64,000 nt of DNA from Desulfobacteraceae bacterium (GTDB lineage Bacteria > Desulfobacterota > Desulfobacteria > Desulfobacterales > Desulfobacteraceae): positions 17,768 through 81,767 of the forward strand of contig JADGFI010000025.1 of NCBI GenBank assembly GCA_016743945.1, in the 5' to 3' direction. Under the pieces are notes generated by a model. It saw only the letters and a program-made list of their open reading frames with translations. It did not search any database and had not been told where the DNA came from. Position numbers and translations under genes: made by a program. This document shows positions 41,226 to 51,378 of this stretch, piece after piece. Positions within the stretch are counted from its first letter, which is position 1. The number at the start of each line of letters is the position of its first letter.

Positions 41226-41521
41226 GTTTTAAAAGTCTGAAATTTTCAATCCATCACCACTTACACACTTGTGAACCTGAAGGATCTAATGGCAACCTGA
41301 CCTTATTTTTATTAGAGAGGTCAAACTATTTTAAATAGGATAACGATGCTAAAATCATTAAATCAATAATTTGGATAAAAAGTTTCACACCTTTCCATTT
41401 TTTTTTCATATTTTATGAAATTAATGTGATATTTTCTTCATATTTTATGAGATTAATGTTATACTTTTTCTTTTATTGTAATACTGCAAACCCATTTACA
41501 GGGTATCTATAAGGATTTGAA

Positions 41522-42127
41522 ATGAAAAAATTTTTATTAGTTAGTTTATTTTTAGTTTTTACTTCGAGTGCATACGCTACGACAATGAGCTATGATTTTA
41601 GCAACCCCGCAACCCCATTTCGTTTGTTAAGTAATACTTTCGATTTAGGCTCAGGGCTTGAAGTCACAGCAACAGCATCTTGGGTAAAACATGACCCATA
41701 TGGTACTGGTAGTGGTTGGGTAACTAGAAATGCCAATGGTCTAGGCGTTGACAATGACTCTTGGTACTCTGATAATCATCAAATTGATGGCAATGGTTGG
41801 GAAGACACTCTCTGGCTAACTTTTAATGACACAGTATCACTAACAGATGCAATGTTTCGTAATGCTGACGGTAATGATGACTTCGATTTTATAATAGGAA
41901 ATTCATGGGTATTTCAAGACCATGATGCAAAACCGGGCAGGAAATGGACAAGTTTAGGGGCAAACCGTACAGGCACTGTTTTTGGTTTTCGAGCCAATCA
42001 GCCCAACGATAATTTTAGACTTGAAAAGCTAAAATTTGATTATACCCCTGTACCAGAACCTGCAACAATGCTTCTCTTTGGCCTTGGTTTACTAGGACTT
42101 GCTGGAGTGAGTAGAAGAAAAAAATAG
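41522..42127 (+). CDS. PEP-CTERM sorting domain-containing exported protein
   Basis: Signal peptide MKKFLLVSLFLVFTSSAYA and C-terminal VPEPATMLLFGLGLLGLAGVSRRKK. Confidence 0.93.
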   Translation: MKKFLLVSLFLVFTSSAYATTMSYDFSNPATPFRLLSNTFDLGSGLEVTATASWVKHDPYGTGSGWVTRNANGLGVDNDSWYSDNHQIDGNGWEDTLWLTFNDTVSLTDAMFRNADGNDDFDFIIGNSWVFQDHDAKPGRKWTSLGANRTGTVFGFRANQPNDNFRLEKLKFDYTPVPEPATMLLFGLGLLGLAGVSRRKK

Positions 42128-42158
42128 CACCTCTTTTGACATAAATCAACGTTTTAAG

Positions 42159-42190
42159 GCAGAGTCTATTCGATAGGCTCTGCTTTTTTT
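42159..42190 (+). terminator. Intrinsic terminator after the PEP-CTERM gene
   Basis: gcagagtctat..ataggctctgc hairpin followed by TTTTTTT. Confidence 0.8.
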
Positions 42191-42538
42191 ATTCCAATAT
42201 ATACATCACATTTTTTACAAATCCAGGGGAAATAACTTCCTTGGGGTGGACAAAACCCGGTCTCGCTCTAATATCAAAAAGCTTGTGGCTAAAAACACAG
42301 TTAATTTGGGGATGTTGTCAAGGCATTGGTTAAAACATGTAACAAGAACTTTGGGATTGGGCTTGATTTTTATGGGTGAACCAGTGTAGAAGAGAGGGTG
42401 CCAGGGCATGAAGTGAAGGTATGTCTAATGGATTTACCATACACAAGACCCATACACTTTAGAATAAACGGTTTGTGATTGGATTTAAAAATTTAAAGTA
42501 ATTACAGAGAGTTGAGTGAGGGTTACGTTTCGATAAGA

Positions 42539-42561
42539 TCGAATCCCCCCCCTCTCCGCCA
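42539..42561 (+). repeat. Direct repeat of the tRNA-Ser 3' end (att-like)
   Basis: tcgaatcccccccctctccgcca versus tcgaatccccccctctccgcca at 41163-41184 (one extra C). Confidence 0.85.
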
Positions 42562-42582
42562 CACAGCAATTAGCGGACATCC

Positions 42583-44304
42583 ATGTCATATCAAGTATTA
42601 GCATTAAAATATCGGCCCCAAACATTTGATGAAGTTGTTGGTCAGCCCCATGTAACCCGCACCCTTGAAAATGCCATCACGGCGGATCGTGTTGCCCACG
42701 CCATTTTATTTACCGGCCCCAGGGGTACCGGCAAGACCACCATTGCCAGAATTTTGGCAAAAGCCATGAACTGTCGCACCGGCCCTACCCCAACCCCTTG
42801 CAACACCTGTAAAATTTGCAAGGACATTGTTGAAGGACATTGTTCCGATGTGTTTGAAATTGACGGTGCATCCAATAACAGTGTGGACCAGATCAGGGAT
42901 CTTCGGGAAAATGTCACCTACATGCCCGCCACCGCTGCCTACAAGATATATATTATTGATGAAGTGCACATGCTGTCCACGGCAGCCTTTAACGCATTAT
43001 TGAAAACCCTGGAAGAACCTCCGGATCATGTGATGTTCATCTTTGCCACCACGGAAGTGCACAAGATACCGGCCACCATTTTATCCCGGTGCCAGCGCCA
43101 CGACCTTGGCAGAATTCTTCTGGAAGAAATTTCCGATCACCTTGGAATGCTGTGTGCCAGGGAAGGGTTTGCCATCGAAAAAGAGAGCCTGGACCTGATA
43201 TCCCTGGAAGCCGACGGATCCATCAGGGACTCTTTAAGCCTTCTTGACAGAATAATGTCTGCTTGTCCGGAAAAAGAGATTGATCATCAGAAGGTGATTG
43301 ACAACCTTGGGGTAATGGACAGACGAGTAATGCACGATATTTCATCGGCTGTGTTTCAAAAGGATGGGGCAAAACTGATCCATATTGTTGAAATGGTAAA
43401 TGATTCCGGCCTTGACTTGAAAAAATTCTTTTCAGACATCATTCTTCATTTTCGAAATTTAAATGTCATCAAACTTTGCGGCCAGGACAACTCAGCAATT
43501 AATCTCACAGATATTGAAAAAGAGACCCTATCCCAGGCGGTAACGCAATTGCACCCTAACTATCTGGGGATGCTGCTGCAATTGCTCTTAAATGAAGAAT
43601 CCCTGGTTAAATTTTCTTCCCATACAAAAACAGCCGTGGAGATGGTGCTGCTCAAACTGATCCAGATAAACCCCGGGGCACAACTGGACCAGATAATAGG
43701 CAAACTGGATCTTCTGGCCAGACAGATAGCGTCTAAACTGACAAGACAGAGAGCGACAGGCCCCGCCGGATACACCCAGCCAACTATCATGTCGGATACC
43801 CTTGCCCCCATGCCCTTGGATCAGCCTTCTCGAAAAGAAGCGTCCCCCAAAGAAATTGCAGCCAAAGAAATTACACCCAGGAAACCTTCCATGCCAATGG
43901 CGACAAACGCCACTGCCTTACAAACCCAAGAAAGCCAGGCTCCCTATGCCCCAGAACTCCCAAAAACCTGGCCCAATTTTTTAACAAAAATTGAAAAAAA
44001 ACTCCCCTTTATATTTGCCCTGCTCGCAAAAGCCAGGGTGGATGAATCAAGTCCCGGGAGTGTCCAGGTAAAATTATATAATTGTTCTGCCTTTGACACC
44101 GCAAGACTCAAGAAAAAACGAGAAGAACTACAGACCCTTTGTAAAAATTTTTTGGAAAAAAATCTCGACATCGCCATTATGTCTGAAACCCAATCCCCTG
44201 GCAAACCCGATAAGCAAAAGGCCAGCATGAAGGTGGCAGCACGCAATCACCCGCTGGTCCTTGATGCCCAGCGCATCTTTGATGGCGAGATCATCAACTA
44301 TTAA
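42583..44304 (+). CDS. dnaX: DNA polymerase III subunits gamma/tau
   Basis: LALKYRPQTFDEVVGQPHV, LFTGPRGTGKTTIARILAKAMNC, IIDEVHMLSTAAFNALLKTLEEPP. Confidence 0.96.
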   Translation: MSYQVLALKYRPQTFDEVVGQPHVTRTLENAITADRVAHAILFTGPRGTGKTTIARILAKAMNCRTGPTPTPCNTCKICKDIVEGHCSDVFEIDGASNNSVDQIRDLRENVTYMPATAAYKIYIIDEVHMLSTAAFNALLKTLEEPPDHVMFIFATTEVHKIPATILSRCQRHDLGRILLEEISDHLGMLCAREGFAIEKESLDLISLEADGSIRDSLSLLDRIMSACPEKEIDHQKVIDNLGVMDRRVMHDISSAVFQKDGAKLIHIVEMVNDSGLDLKKFFSDIILHFRNLNVIKLCGQDNSAINLTDIEKETLSQAVTQLHPNYLGMLLQLLLNEESLVKFSSHTKTAVEMVLLKLIQINPGAQLDQIIGKLDLLARQIASKLTRQRATGPAGYTQPTIMSDTLAPMPLDQPSRKEASPKEIAAKEITPRKPSMPMATNATALQTQESQAPYAPELPKTWPNFLTKIEKKLPFIFALLAKARVDESSPGSVQVKLYNCSAFDTARLKKKREELQTLCKNFLEKNLDIAIMSETQSPGKPDKQKASMKVAARNHPLVLDAQRIFDGEIINY

Positions 44305-44347
44305 CAAATAGATAAAACATTCTATAATAAAACAGGAGAGTATACAG

Positions 44348-44656
44348 ATGCAAAATATGAGTTCAATGATGAAACAAGCCCAGAAACTTCAGAAAAAAAT
44401 GCTGAAAACCCAGGAAGAACTGGCAAAAAAAACAGTTGAAGCTTCTGCCGGTGGCGGTATGGTAAAAGTAATCGCCAACGGGGGACAAAAAATCGAATCC
44501 ATTGTACTTGAAAAAGAAGTGGTGGACCCCGAAGATATTGAAATGCTTCAGGACCTTGTCATGGCTGCTGTCAATGATGCCCTGAAAAAATCCCAGGATA
44601 TGGTTTCCGCTGAAATGGGCAAGCTCACCGGCGGACTCAACATCCCCGGCATGTAG
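44348..44656 (+). CDS. YbaB/EbfC nucleoid-associated protein
   Basis: [39 protein letters not shown]. Confidence 0.94.
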   Translation: MQNMSSMMKQAQKLQKKMLKTQEELAKKTVEASAGGGMVKVIANGGQKIESIVLEKEVVDPEDIEMLQDLVMAAVNDALKKSQDMVSAEMGKLTGGLNIPGM

Positions 44657-44659
44657 ACC

Positions 44660-45259
44660 GTGAATCATTACCCAGAAGCGATTATAAAGCTGATCAATTC
44701 CCTGTCCACCCTTCCGGGTATTGGAAAAAAAACAGCAGAACGGCTTGCACTTCATATCCTCCATGCCCCGGATCATGAGGCGGCAGCACTTGCAGGGGAT
44801 ATTCTTGAACTCAAAAGCAGTGTCAGGCTTTGTTCCTTGTGTTTTGCCTTAAGCGACCAGCCACAATGCCGCATCTGCACAGATCCGACACGGGACCCTT
44901 CCTTGATTTGTGTGGTTGAAAATCCAAAAGATATGGCCGCCATTGAAAAGGCCCATGTCTTTTCCGGGACCTATCATATCCTGGGGGGTGCCCTGTCTCC
45001 CATTGACGGAATTGGCCCCGATGATATCCGGCTGGCTGAATTATTCAACCGGGCCGACCCTAAACGAGTGACGGAAATTATTCTTGCAACAAAAACCGAT
45101 GTTGAAGGAGAAGCAACCGCTGCCTACATTCTGGACCGGCTTAAATCAAGAGACATCACCATCACCCGTATTGCATCCGGGGTTCCCATGGGGGGAGATC
45201 TGCAATATGTCGATCCCTTAACACTGCAAAAGGCAATGGAAAAACGATATGGATTCTAA
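44660..45259 (+). CDS. recR: Recombination protein RecR
   Basis: LINSLSTLPGIGKKTAERLALHIL, zinc finger CSLCFALSDQPQCRIC, Toprim VVENPKDMAAIEKA. Confidence 0.97.
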   Translation: MNHYPEAIIKLINSLSTLPGIGKKTAERLALHILHAPDHEAAALAGDILELKSSVRLCSLCFALSDQPQCRICTDPTRDPSLICVVENPKDMAAIEKAHVFSGTYHILGGALSPIDGIGPDDIRLAELFNRADPKRVTEIILATKTDVEGEATAAYILDRLKSRDITITRIASGVPMGGDLQYVDPLTLQKAMEKRYGF

Positions 45260-45671
45260 CGACAAGACCGCCGGGGATATATTTGAATGCCAGCTCTGCG
45301 GGGACTGCTGCAACGGCTTTGGCGGTACCTATGTGACAGACCAGGACATTCTCAAAATCGCCGCTTTTATCAATGCTGACCCCACTACCTTTGTTGAAAC
45401 CTATTGCGATTATTCCGGATCAAGACCCGTTTTAACCCTTGGCGCCAACGGAGCCTGTGTGTTTTTTGATACTAAAAAACAATGCACGATTCACCCGGTT
45501 AAACCTTATATGTGCCGTGCCTGGCCCTTTATTAAAACCATCATAAAAAACCCTGAAAACTGGAATGCAATGGCAAGTGCATGCCCTGGAATAAAAAAAG
45601 ATATCCCCCATGACACCCTCCAACGAATTGTTACCCTGGAATCCCAACAACTGGATCAATCTTTGTCATAA
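45249..45671 (+). CDS. YkgJ-family cysteine cluster protein
   Basis: CQLCGDCCNGFGGTYV and CTIHPVKPYMCRAWPF motifs. Confidence 0.85.
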   Translation: MDSNDKTAGDIFECQLCGDCCNGFGGTYVTDQDILKIAAFINADPTTFVETYCDYSGSRPVLTLGANGACVFFDTKKQCTIHPVKPYMCRAWPFIKTIIKNPENWNAMASACPGIKKDIPHDTLQRIVTLESQQLDQSLS

Positions 45672-45861
45672 TCTGCCATATCGATATTTTTCCTAGAGGC
45701 TTAGCGGGAAACTTGTATACCCTTTGGAAAGAATTAAAGCCTGACCATTCTTCAATTGACTTCTGCCGGATACTATTGCTAACTATAAGGACAGACCGTA
45801 GGCTTAAATATACAAAATCTGTGAATGGCACCCCAAAAAAGGAGATTCAAACACCAGGAAC

Positions 45862-47742
45862 ATGAAACCAGAAGAGAACACACCAGAAGAGAACAAACCA
45901 GGTGAAATTGTCTCCCTATTGTTGAAAAAGGGATTGCTGACAGAACAAAATGCTGCCTATGCCATGCGGGTAAAGTCAAAACTGTCATCGGACAAAACCC
46001 TGATCGACACCTTAAAAGACCTTAAATATATCAACGGGGACCAGATAAAAGAGGTTTTGCGCACCAATCACCTTTCTCTGAGAATCGGTGACCTCCTGGT
46101 TGAACTGGGATATATGAGCCGGGCAAAACTTCTGACCGCACTCAACATTCAAGAAACACAGCAGGGCAAACGGCTGGGAAAAGTCATTGTTGAAAACCAG
46201 TTTATGACAGAGAGCGCTTTCATGGATGCCCTCTCCGTTCAACTTGGGTTTCCTTTCATTGATCTGTCCATTGAGGATGTGAGCCCCAAGGTGATTGAAA
46301 ATATCCCCATCAAGTGGTGCATGGCCAACAACTTCCTTCCCATAAAGCAGGTGAAGGGAAAAACCCTGATTGCCTTTGCAGACCCTTTTAGCAAAACCGA
46401 TATCCAGGGTGCCAAAAAACTATTTGGCAACAATATGATCATTGGTATTGCCGCACCAAACATGATCGAAAAAAAGCTGGAAAGACTATGTTCCGGCAAC
46501 CTCAGACCCAAAACCATAGTGGATGAAAATACAGCCATTGGTATTGTGGAAACCATTCTTGGAAATGCCATTGACCAGGGGGCAAGTGATATCCATATTG
46601 AACCCTTTGAAGAACGGCTCCAGGTAAGGTATCGCATAGACGGGATTCTGGTTCCCTTTAAAATGTTTCCCATTAATGCTGCCACCATGGTGGCGGCCCG
46701 TATCAAAATATTATGTAAAGCCAATATCGCTGAAAGAAGACGACACCAGGACGGCAGAATGACCTATGAACACAAGGGCAATTCCCTGGATTTAAGGGTC
46801 TCTATTTTTATTACAGTGTTTGGTGAAAAAATTGTATTGCGGATTTTAAACCGAATAAATCAAATTCTGGAACTCGATCACATGGGCATGCAGCCCAAGA
46901 TGCTGGCTCGATTTAGAAAAGATGTTTTAAATGCCCCAAGCGGAGTAATGATTATCACAGGGCCCACAGGATCAGGTAAAACAACCACCCTATATTCTTG
47001 CGTGTCTGAAATCGCAAGTCCCCAGATCAGCATCATTACCGCAGAAGACCCGGTGGAATATGTAGTAGAAGGAATCTCCCAGTGCTCCATTGATCCCAAA
47101 ATTAACCTGACCTTTGAAGAAACCCTGCGACATATTGTCCGCCAGGACCCGGACGTCATCGTTATCGGAGAAATCAGGGACAATTATTCAGCCAACGTGG
47201 CGGTCCATGCCGCCCTTACAGGCCACAAGGTCATGACCTCCTTTCATACAGAAGACAGCATCAGCGGGTTGATACGGCTGATGAACATGGATATTGAGGC
47301 CTTTTTGATATCCTCCACAGTGGTCTGTATTCTGGCCCAAAGACTGTTAAGAAAGGTCTGCCCCCATTGCCCGGAAGTCTATACCCCCTCTTCCTCGGAC
47401 TTGAAACTTCTGGGATATGGCCCCGATGATATGAAAAAATATACCCTGTTAAAGGGAAGAGGATGCCCGGTATGCAACCACACCGGATACAAGGGCAGGG
47501 TTGCGGTATATGAGTTGCTGGTTTTTAATGAATTTATTAAGGAAGCTATTTTAGAGTGCAGGTCCAGCTATGAACTCAGAAAAATCGGCCTGGAAACAGC
47601 AGGCCTTGTAACATTGATGGAAGATGCCGTTTCCAAAGTTTCCCAGGGGATCACCACCCTGGAAGAAACCTTTCGGTGTATCCCCCAACTTCTGCCCCCC
47701 CGCCCCATCCATGAGATCAATAGATTGTTAGGAGTATCTTAA
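45862..47742 (+). CDS. GspE/PilB-family secretion/pilus assembly ATPase
   Basis: MshEN N-domain, ITGPTGSGKTTTLYS Walker A, IGEIRDNYSANVAVHAALTGH, CPHC..CPVC zinc motif. Confidence 0.92.
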   Translation: MKPEENTPEENKPGEIVSLLLKKGLLTEQNAAYAMRVKSKLSSDKTLIDTLKDLKYINGDQIKEVLRTNHLSLRIGDLLVELGYMSRAKLLTALNIQETQQGKRLGKVIVENQFMTESAFMDALSVQLGFPFIDLSIEDVSPKVIENIPIKWCMANNFLPIKQVKGKTLIAFADPFSKTDIQGAKKLFGNNMIIGIAAPNMIEKKLERLCSGNLRPKTIVDENTAIGIVETILGNAIDQGASDIHIEPFEERLQVRYRIDGILVPFKMFPINAATMVAARIKILCKANIAERRRHQDGRMTYEHKGNSLDLRVSIFITVFGEKIVLRILNRINQILELDHMGMQPKMLARFRKDVLNAPSGVMIITGPTGSGKTTTLYSCVSEIASPQISIITAEDPVEYVVEGISQCSIDPKINLTFEETLRHIVRQDPDVIVIGEIRDNYSANVAVHAALTGHKVMTSFHTEDSISGLIRLMNMDIEAFLISSTVVCILAQRLLRKVCPHCPEVYTPSSSDLKLLGYGPDDMKKYTLLKGRGCPVCNHTGYKGRVAVYELLVFNEFIKEAILECRSSYELRKIGLETAGLVTLMEDAVSKVSQGITTLEETFRCIPQLLPPRPIHEINRLLGVS

Positions 47743-47744
47743 AC

Positions 47745-48590
47745 ATGCCGGAACAAGCCAGCATTATAGACATCATAAAACAACAGATCAAAAAAGAAGA
47801 ATCCCTGCCTGTCCTCAGCCCAAAAGCCATGACAATACAACAAGAGGCCATAAAGAAAGAACCGGATTTTGAAGTATTGTCCCGATTAATCCGCAATGAT
47901 CCCACCTTGACCGGCCAGGTGCTCAAAACAGCAAACTCCCCTTTTTACAGGGGGTTGGGCAATGTGGACACCCTCAAGGATGCAGTGGTGCGATTGGGGC
48001 AGGATGAAATGGTAAATATCATCATGAAAGAGCTGCACCAGCAAAATTTCAGGTCAACCCATCCAGTGATAAGGCCATACCAGATCCGTTTGTGGAACCA
48101 CTCTGTCGCCTGTGCCATTGGATCTTCATGGACGGTCAAATACCTGTCCATGGACGAATTACTCCCCAAGGCATTCATCGCAGGTCTTTTGCATGACATG
48201 GGCAAATTATATCTTTTAACGGCCATTGAGAAAATTTTTCAGTCCAAAACAGCCACATTTAAACCCCCGCCCCAGCTCATTGACAAGATACTGGATAACC
48301 TCCACTCGGCAATGGGGTATAACCTTCTCACCAAATGGCATCTGCCGGAAGCATACAGGATCATTGCACGGGATCACCATACCGATGAATATGACCCCTC
48401 GGATATGCTGCTGCTGATTGTCAGACTTGTGAACAGGGTGTGCCTAAAGATAGAACACAATACCCCTGAAAACGATCTTGCGAGAATTATCAGCTCAAAG
48501 GAGGCGGATATCCTGGGGATGCCAGAAATTGGTGTGGCTGAGCTTGAAATTGCCTTGGAAGATGCCCGGACCAACAGGGTAAGCACCTAA
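47745..48590 (+). CDS. HDOD-domain protein
   Basis: LSRLIRNDPTLTGQVLKTANSPFYRG...IAGLLHDMGKLYLL. Confidence 0.88.
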   Translation: MPEQASIIDIIKQQIKKEESLPVLSPKAMTIQQEAIKKEPDFEVLSRLIRNDPTLTGQVLKTANSPFYRGLGNVDTLKDAVVRLGQDEMVNIIMKELHQQNFRSTHPVIRPYQIRLWNHSVACAIGSSWTVKYLSMDELLPKAFIAGLLHDMGKLYLLTAIEKIFQSKTATFKPPPQLIDKILDNLHSAMGYNLLTKWHLPEAYRIIARDHHTDEYDPSDMLLLIVRLVNRVCLKIEHNTPENDLARIISSKEADILGMPEIGVAELEIALEDARTNRVST

Positions 48591-49396
48591 CGCCCCATAT
48601 CGGCAAACTGCCGGGCAATGCTGTCCCGTTCATATACAATTTCAACCCGCCGATTCCTTGCCCGGCCCCGGGCCGTATCATTGGTTGCGACGGGGTGGTA
48701 GTGGGCATACCCTTCAGCTGAGATATATTGGGGAGAAACCCCGTTTTCCACCAATAATCTCACCACGGTTGATGCCCTGGCACTGGAGAGCTCCCAATTG
48801 GACGGATAAAAAGCGGATGAAATGGGCTCGCTGTCTGTATGCCCTTTTATCTTCACCTGGTAGGCAAGTTTGGACAGGACAGATGCCACCTTTTGGAGGA
48901 TATCCAGCCCTTTACCCGACAGCTTTGTCCCCCCTTGAGCAAAAAGAAGCAGATCCGACATGGTAATGACAACCCCGTCTTCTGACTTGGTGACACTTAC
49001 CTCCCCGCCAAGTTTATTGAACAATACCAATTCCCTGACCTCGGAGACAATTTCTTCCATTTCCTTTTCAATCATTCCGCCCAGCTCATCTATCTGCTGG
49101 TTTTCCGAGGGTTCTTCCGAAGGGACCGCATGCATTGTCAGCCCTTCCCTTGTGCCCGACTCCGGCACAGCCTGTGACCCCAGTGCACTTCGCAGGGATT
49201 GTACCAATTCCTTGTAAGTCTCCTGCTGGGTGGTACTCATGGCAAAGAGCAAAACAAAAAAACACATTAAAAGGGTGACAAGATCCGCAAAGGTGGCCAT
49301 CCATGCCGGGGCACCTACAATATCAGGCTTTCCCTCCTCGGGCGGAGGGGACAACGTCATCTCCGCTTCTGCTTCTGCTCCGGTTTCGTCAGCCAT
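48587..49396 (-). CDS. motB: Flagellar motor protein MotB (OmpA domain)
   Basis: APAWMATFADLVTLLMCFFVLLFAMSTTQ plug/TM region; KGHTDSEPIS...NWELSSARASTVVRLL. Confidence 0.88.
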   Translation of the reverse strand: MADETGAEAEAEMTLSPPPEEGKPDIVGAPAWMATFADLVTLLMCFFVLLFAMSTTQQETYKELVQSLRSALGSQAVPESGTREGLTMHAVPSEEPSENQQIDELGGMIEKEMEEIVSEVRELVLFNKLGGEVSVTKSEDGVVITMSDLLLFAQGGTKLSGKGLDILQKVASVLSKLAYQVKIKGHTDSEPISSAFYPSNWELSSARASTVVRLLVENGVSPQYISAEGYAHYHPVATNDTARGRARNRRVEIVYERDSIARQFADMGR

Positions 49397-49421
49397 GGTT
49401 TAATCTCTTTTTTCTAAAAAA

Positions 49422-49515
49422 TTTATATGAAACTCCGGCCAAAGCATTGCAATTATAAGAGTTTCATTCTTTGTTGTGGCCAGACGCAAATACCATGCTC
49501 CGGCCATGCCGGTTA
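49422..49515 (-). repeat. Dispersed repeat, copy A (between motA stop and motB)
   Basis: Aligns with 51287-51378 over its whole length; begins at the motA TAA stop and ends ...AGTTTCATATAAA. Confidence 0.8.
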
Positions 49516-50274
49516 TTTTTTTTCTTCTTTTTTACCGCTTGCCATATACACCTTGAGCTTATCTTCCATCAGCTTGGGATGTTCCCCTTCTCTGATGGAA
49601 AGAATCCCCTCAAAAATAATATTCATATTGGTGATTTCTTCTTCATTTCTTCCCATGAGTTTATCGCTCATGGGAATAAAAAACAGGTTGGCAAGAACTG
49701 CCCCGTAGAAGGTGGTAATCATGGCCACTGCCATCTTGGGACCGATGGAGGAAGGGTCGTCCAGGTTGGCAAGCATCTGGATAAGGCCGATCAAGGTTCC
49801 GACCATCCCGAAAGCAGGTGCATAGGTCCCCATGCTGGAAAAGATATCCGCTCCTGTGTCCAGGCCTTTTTTTGTCAAAGACATTTTTTTTTGCATGATG
49901 GCGGCGATATCCCCTGTTTTAACCCCGTCCACCGTCATTTGAAGTGCCTGGGCAAGGTAAGGGTCCGGGGTACTTTGGATATCCCCTTCTATGGACAGCA
50001 AACCCCCTTTCCTGGCCTTATTGGATATTTCAACCAAGTTGGCAATGATGTCTTCGGGTTTTTCAATCTTAAACATAAAAATCTTTATGCCGGTTTTAAA
50101 CATACTTAAAAAATCAGACAAAGGATAGCCAACCATGGTGGCGGCAACGGTTCCCCCCATAACAATGAGAATGGACGGAATATTGACAAACATCATGATA
50201 CTACCGCCCAAAAGTATGGTCCCCAGCACAAACCCCATTCCTGAGACAACACCAATAATCGAAGCAATGTCCAT
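49513..50274 (-). CDS. motA: Flagellar motor protein MotA
   Basis: IMMFVNIPSILIVMGGTVAATMV; GTYAPAFGMVGTLIGLIQMLANLDDPSSIGPKMAVAMITTFYGAVLAN. Confidence 0.92.
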   Translation of the reverse strand: MDIASIIGVVSGMGFVLGTILLGGSIMMFVNIPSILIVMGGTVAATMVGYPLSDFLSMFKTGIKIFMFKIEKPEDIIANLVEISNKARKGGLLSIEGDIQSTPDPYLAQALQMTVDGVKTGDIAAIMQKKMSLTKKGLDTGADIFSSMGTYAPAFGMVGTLIGLIQMLANLDDPSSIGPKMAVAMITTFYGAVLANLFFIPMSDKLMGRNEEEITNMNIIFEGILSIREGEHPKLMEDKLKVYMASGKKEEKK

Positions 50275-50277
50275 TTT

Positions 50278-51285
50278 TTAAGCCTTTATGTAAACAGTTT
50301 CATCAACAGGGTATTCCCTGTGATATTGTATAATCTTATCAATTGTTTCCCGGGTCAGCTCTGTATCCACAGAAAAAAGTTTGGTTCCGGTGGTTGTAAA
50401 CAAAGCAGTCCCAAGCTTCATACCGGGTTCAAGCTGCTCAACCCCGACGCCTCTGACCCGATATGCGTCGGATCCCATGTGAAGCACGGCATATTTTTCA
50501 AGCCACCCCACAATAACAGGATCAAGCCTCGAACCCGATACCCTCTCCAGGGCAGCCAACAACGCTTCCAGGCTATTAACCTCTGGTGTATCTTTCAACC
50601 GATCAAAGGCATCGGCCCCGGCAAGAATCCGCGACGCCAAGGGGATACGTCTTTTTTTCAATCCGTCGGGAAAACCGGTCCCATCGGAATTCTCATTTAA
50701 GAACCGAATCATCCGGGCACAGTCTTCAAATCCCTGACATTCCTTTAAAAGATCGGCCCCTTTTACAGGATATTGAATCCAAATATTATTTTCATAATCT
50801 GTGAGGTCTTTTTCCTCCTTTTCCAATGCCAAACCCGGCATGAAAAGAAGGCCGACCTCATGCAACATAGCAGCTTTTCGAAGATCCTCCAACTTTTTTT
50901 CATCAAAATTAAATTGTTTTGCAATAAAGCCTGCAATATGGGCGACCCTGTCCCCATGTCCCCTGTTTTCGTCTATCCTCGTTCTGATCAGGGTTGACAA
51001 AAGCCGTTCAAACCCGGTTATATTCTGACCAAGGGATTCTCGCATGAGCTGTAAAGATTTTTTCATCTGACTGCGCTCACGGGTCATGAGATGGATCTGT
51101 TTTAATGCATTGTTCAGGCTGTTTTTTTCCTGGATCAGCTCTCGTTTAACACTTTGCAATTCCTGCTTGAACTTGTCCAGGTATTGAAAGGCTTTTTCCA
51201 GGGTTTGTTCCCGATCATTAAGCAATGATATGAGATCTTTGTCCATGGTCTTCTTGGGGTCTCCTTGGGTAATTTTCCCAAACAA
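50278..51285 (-). CDS. HD-GYP-like phosphohydrolase-domain protein
   Basis: Coiled-coil N-terminus, RIDENRGHGDRVAHIAGFIA...AAMLHEVGLLFMP...ENSDGTGFPDGLKKRRIPLASRILAGADAFDRL; HD-GYP fold but HE/DGTG variant residues. Confidence 0.8.
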   Translation of the reverse strand: MFGKITQGDPKKTMDKDLISLLNDREQTLEKAFQYLDKFKQELQSVKRELIQEKNSLNNALKQIHLMTRERSQMKKSLQLMRESLGQNITGFERLLSTLIRTRIDENRGHGDRVAHIAGFIAKQFNFDEKKLEDLRKAAMLHEVGLLFMPGLALEKEEKDLTDYENNIWIQYPVKGADLLKECQGFEDCARMIRFLNENSDGTGFPDGLKKRRIPLASRILAGADAFDRLKDTPEVNSLEALLAALERVSGSRLDPVIVGWLEKYAVLHMGSDAYRVRGVGVEQLEPGMKLGTALFTTTGTKLFSVDTELTRETIDKIIQYHREYPVDETVYIKA

Positions 51286-51286
51286 T

Positions 51287-51378
51287 TTTATATGAAACTT
51301 TGGTCAAGACATTGTAATCATAAGCGTTTGAATTTTTCGTTGTGGCCCAGGGCAAACACCACGCCCCGGCCTCGGTTA
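51287..51378 (-). repeat. Dispersed repeat, copy B (between HD-domain gene stop and HD-GYP-like gene)
   Basis: See copy A; begins at the TAA stop of the upstream HD-domain gene. Confidence 0.8.

Noticed and set aside
42215-42409. 64-aa minus ORF in the PEP-CTERM islet
   Set aside because: No recognisable motif; the region may contain a decayed fragment on the plus strand but nothing supportable.
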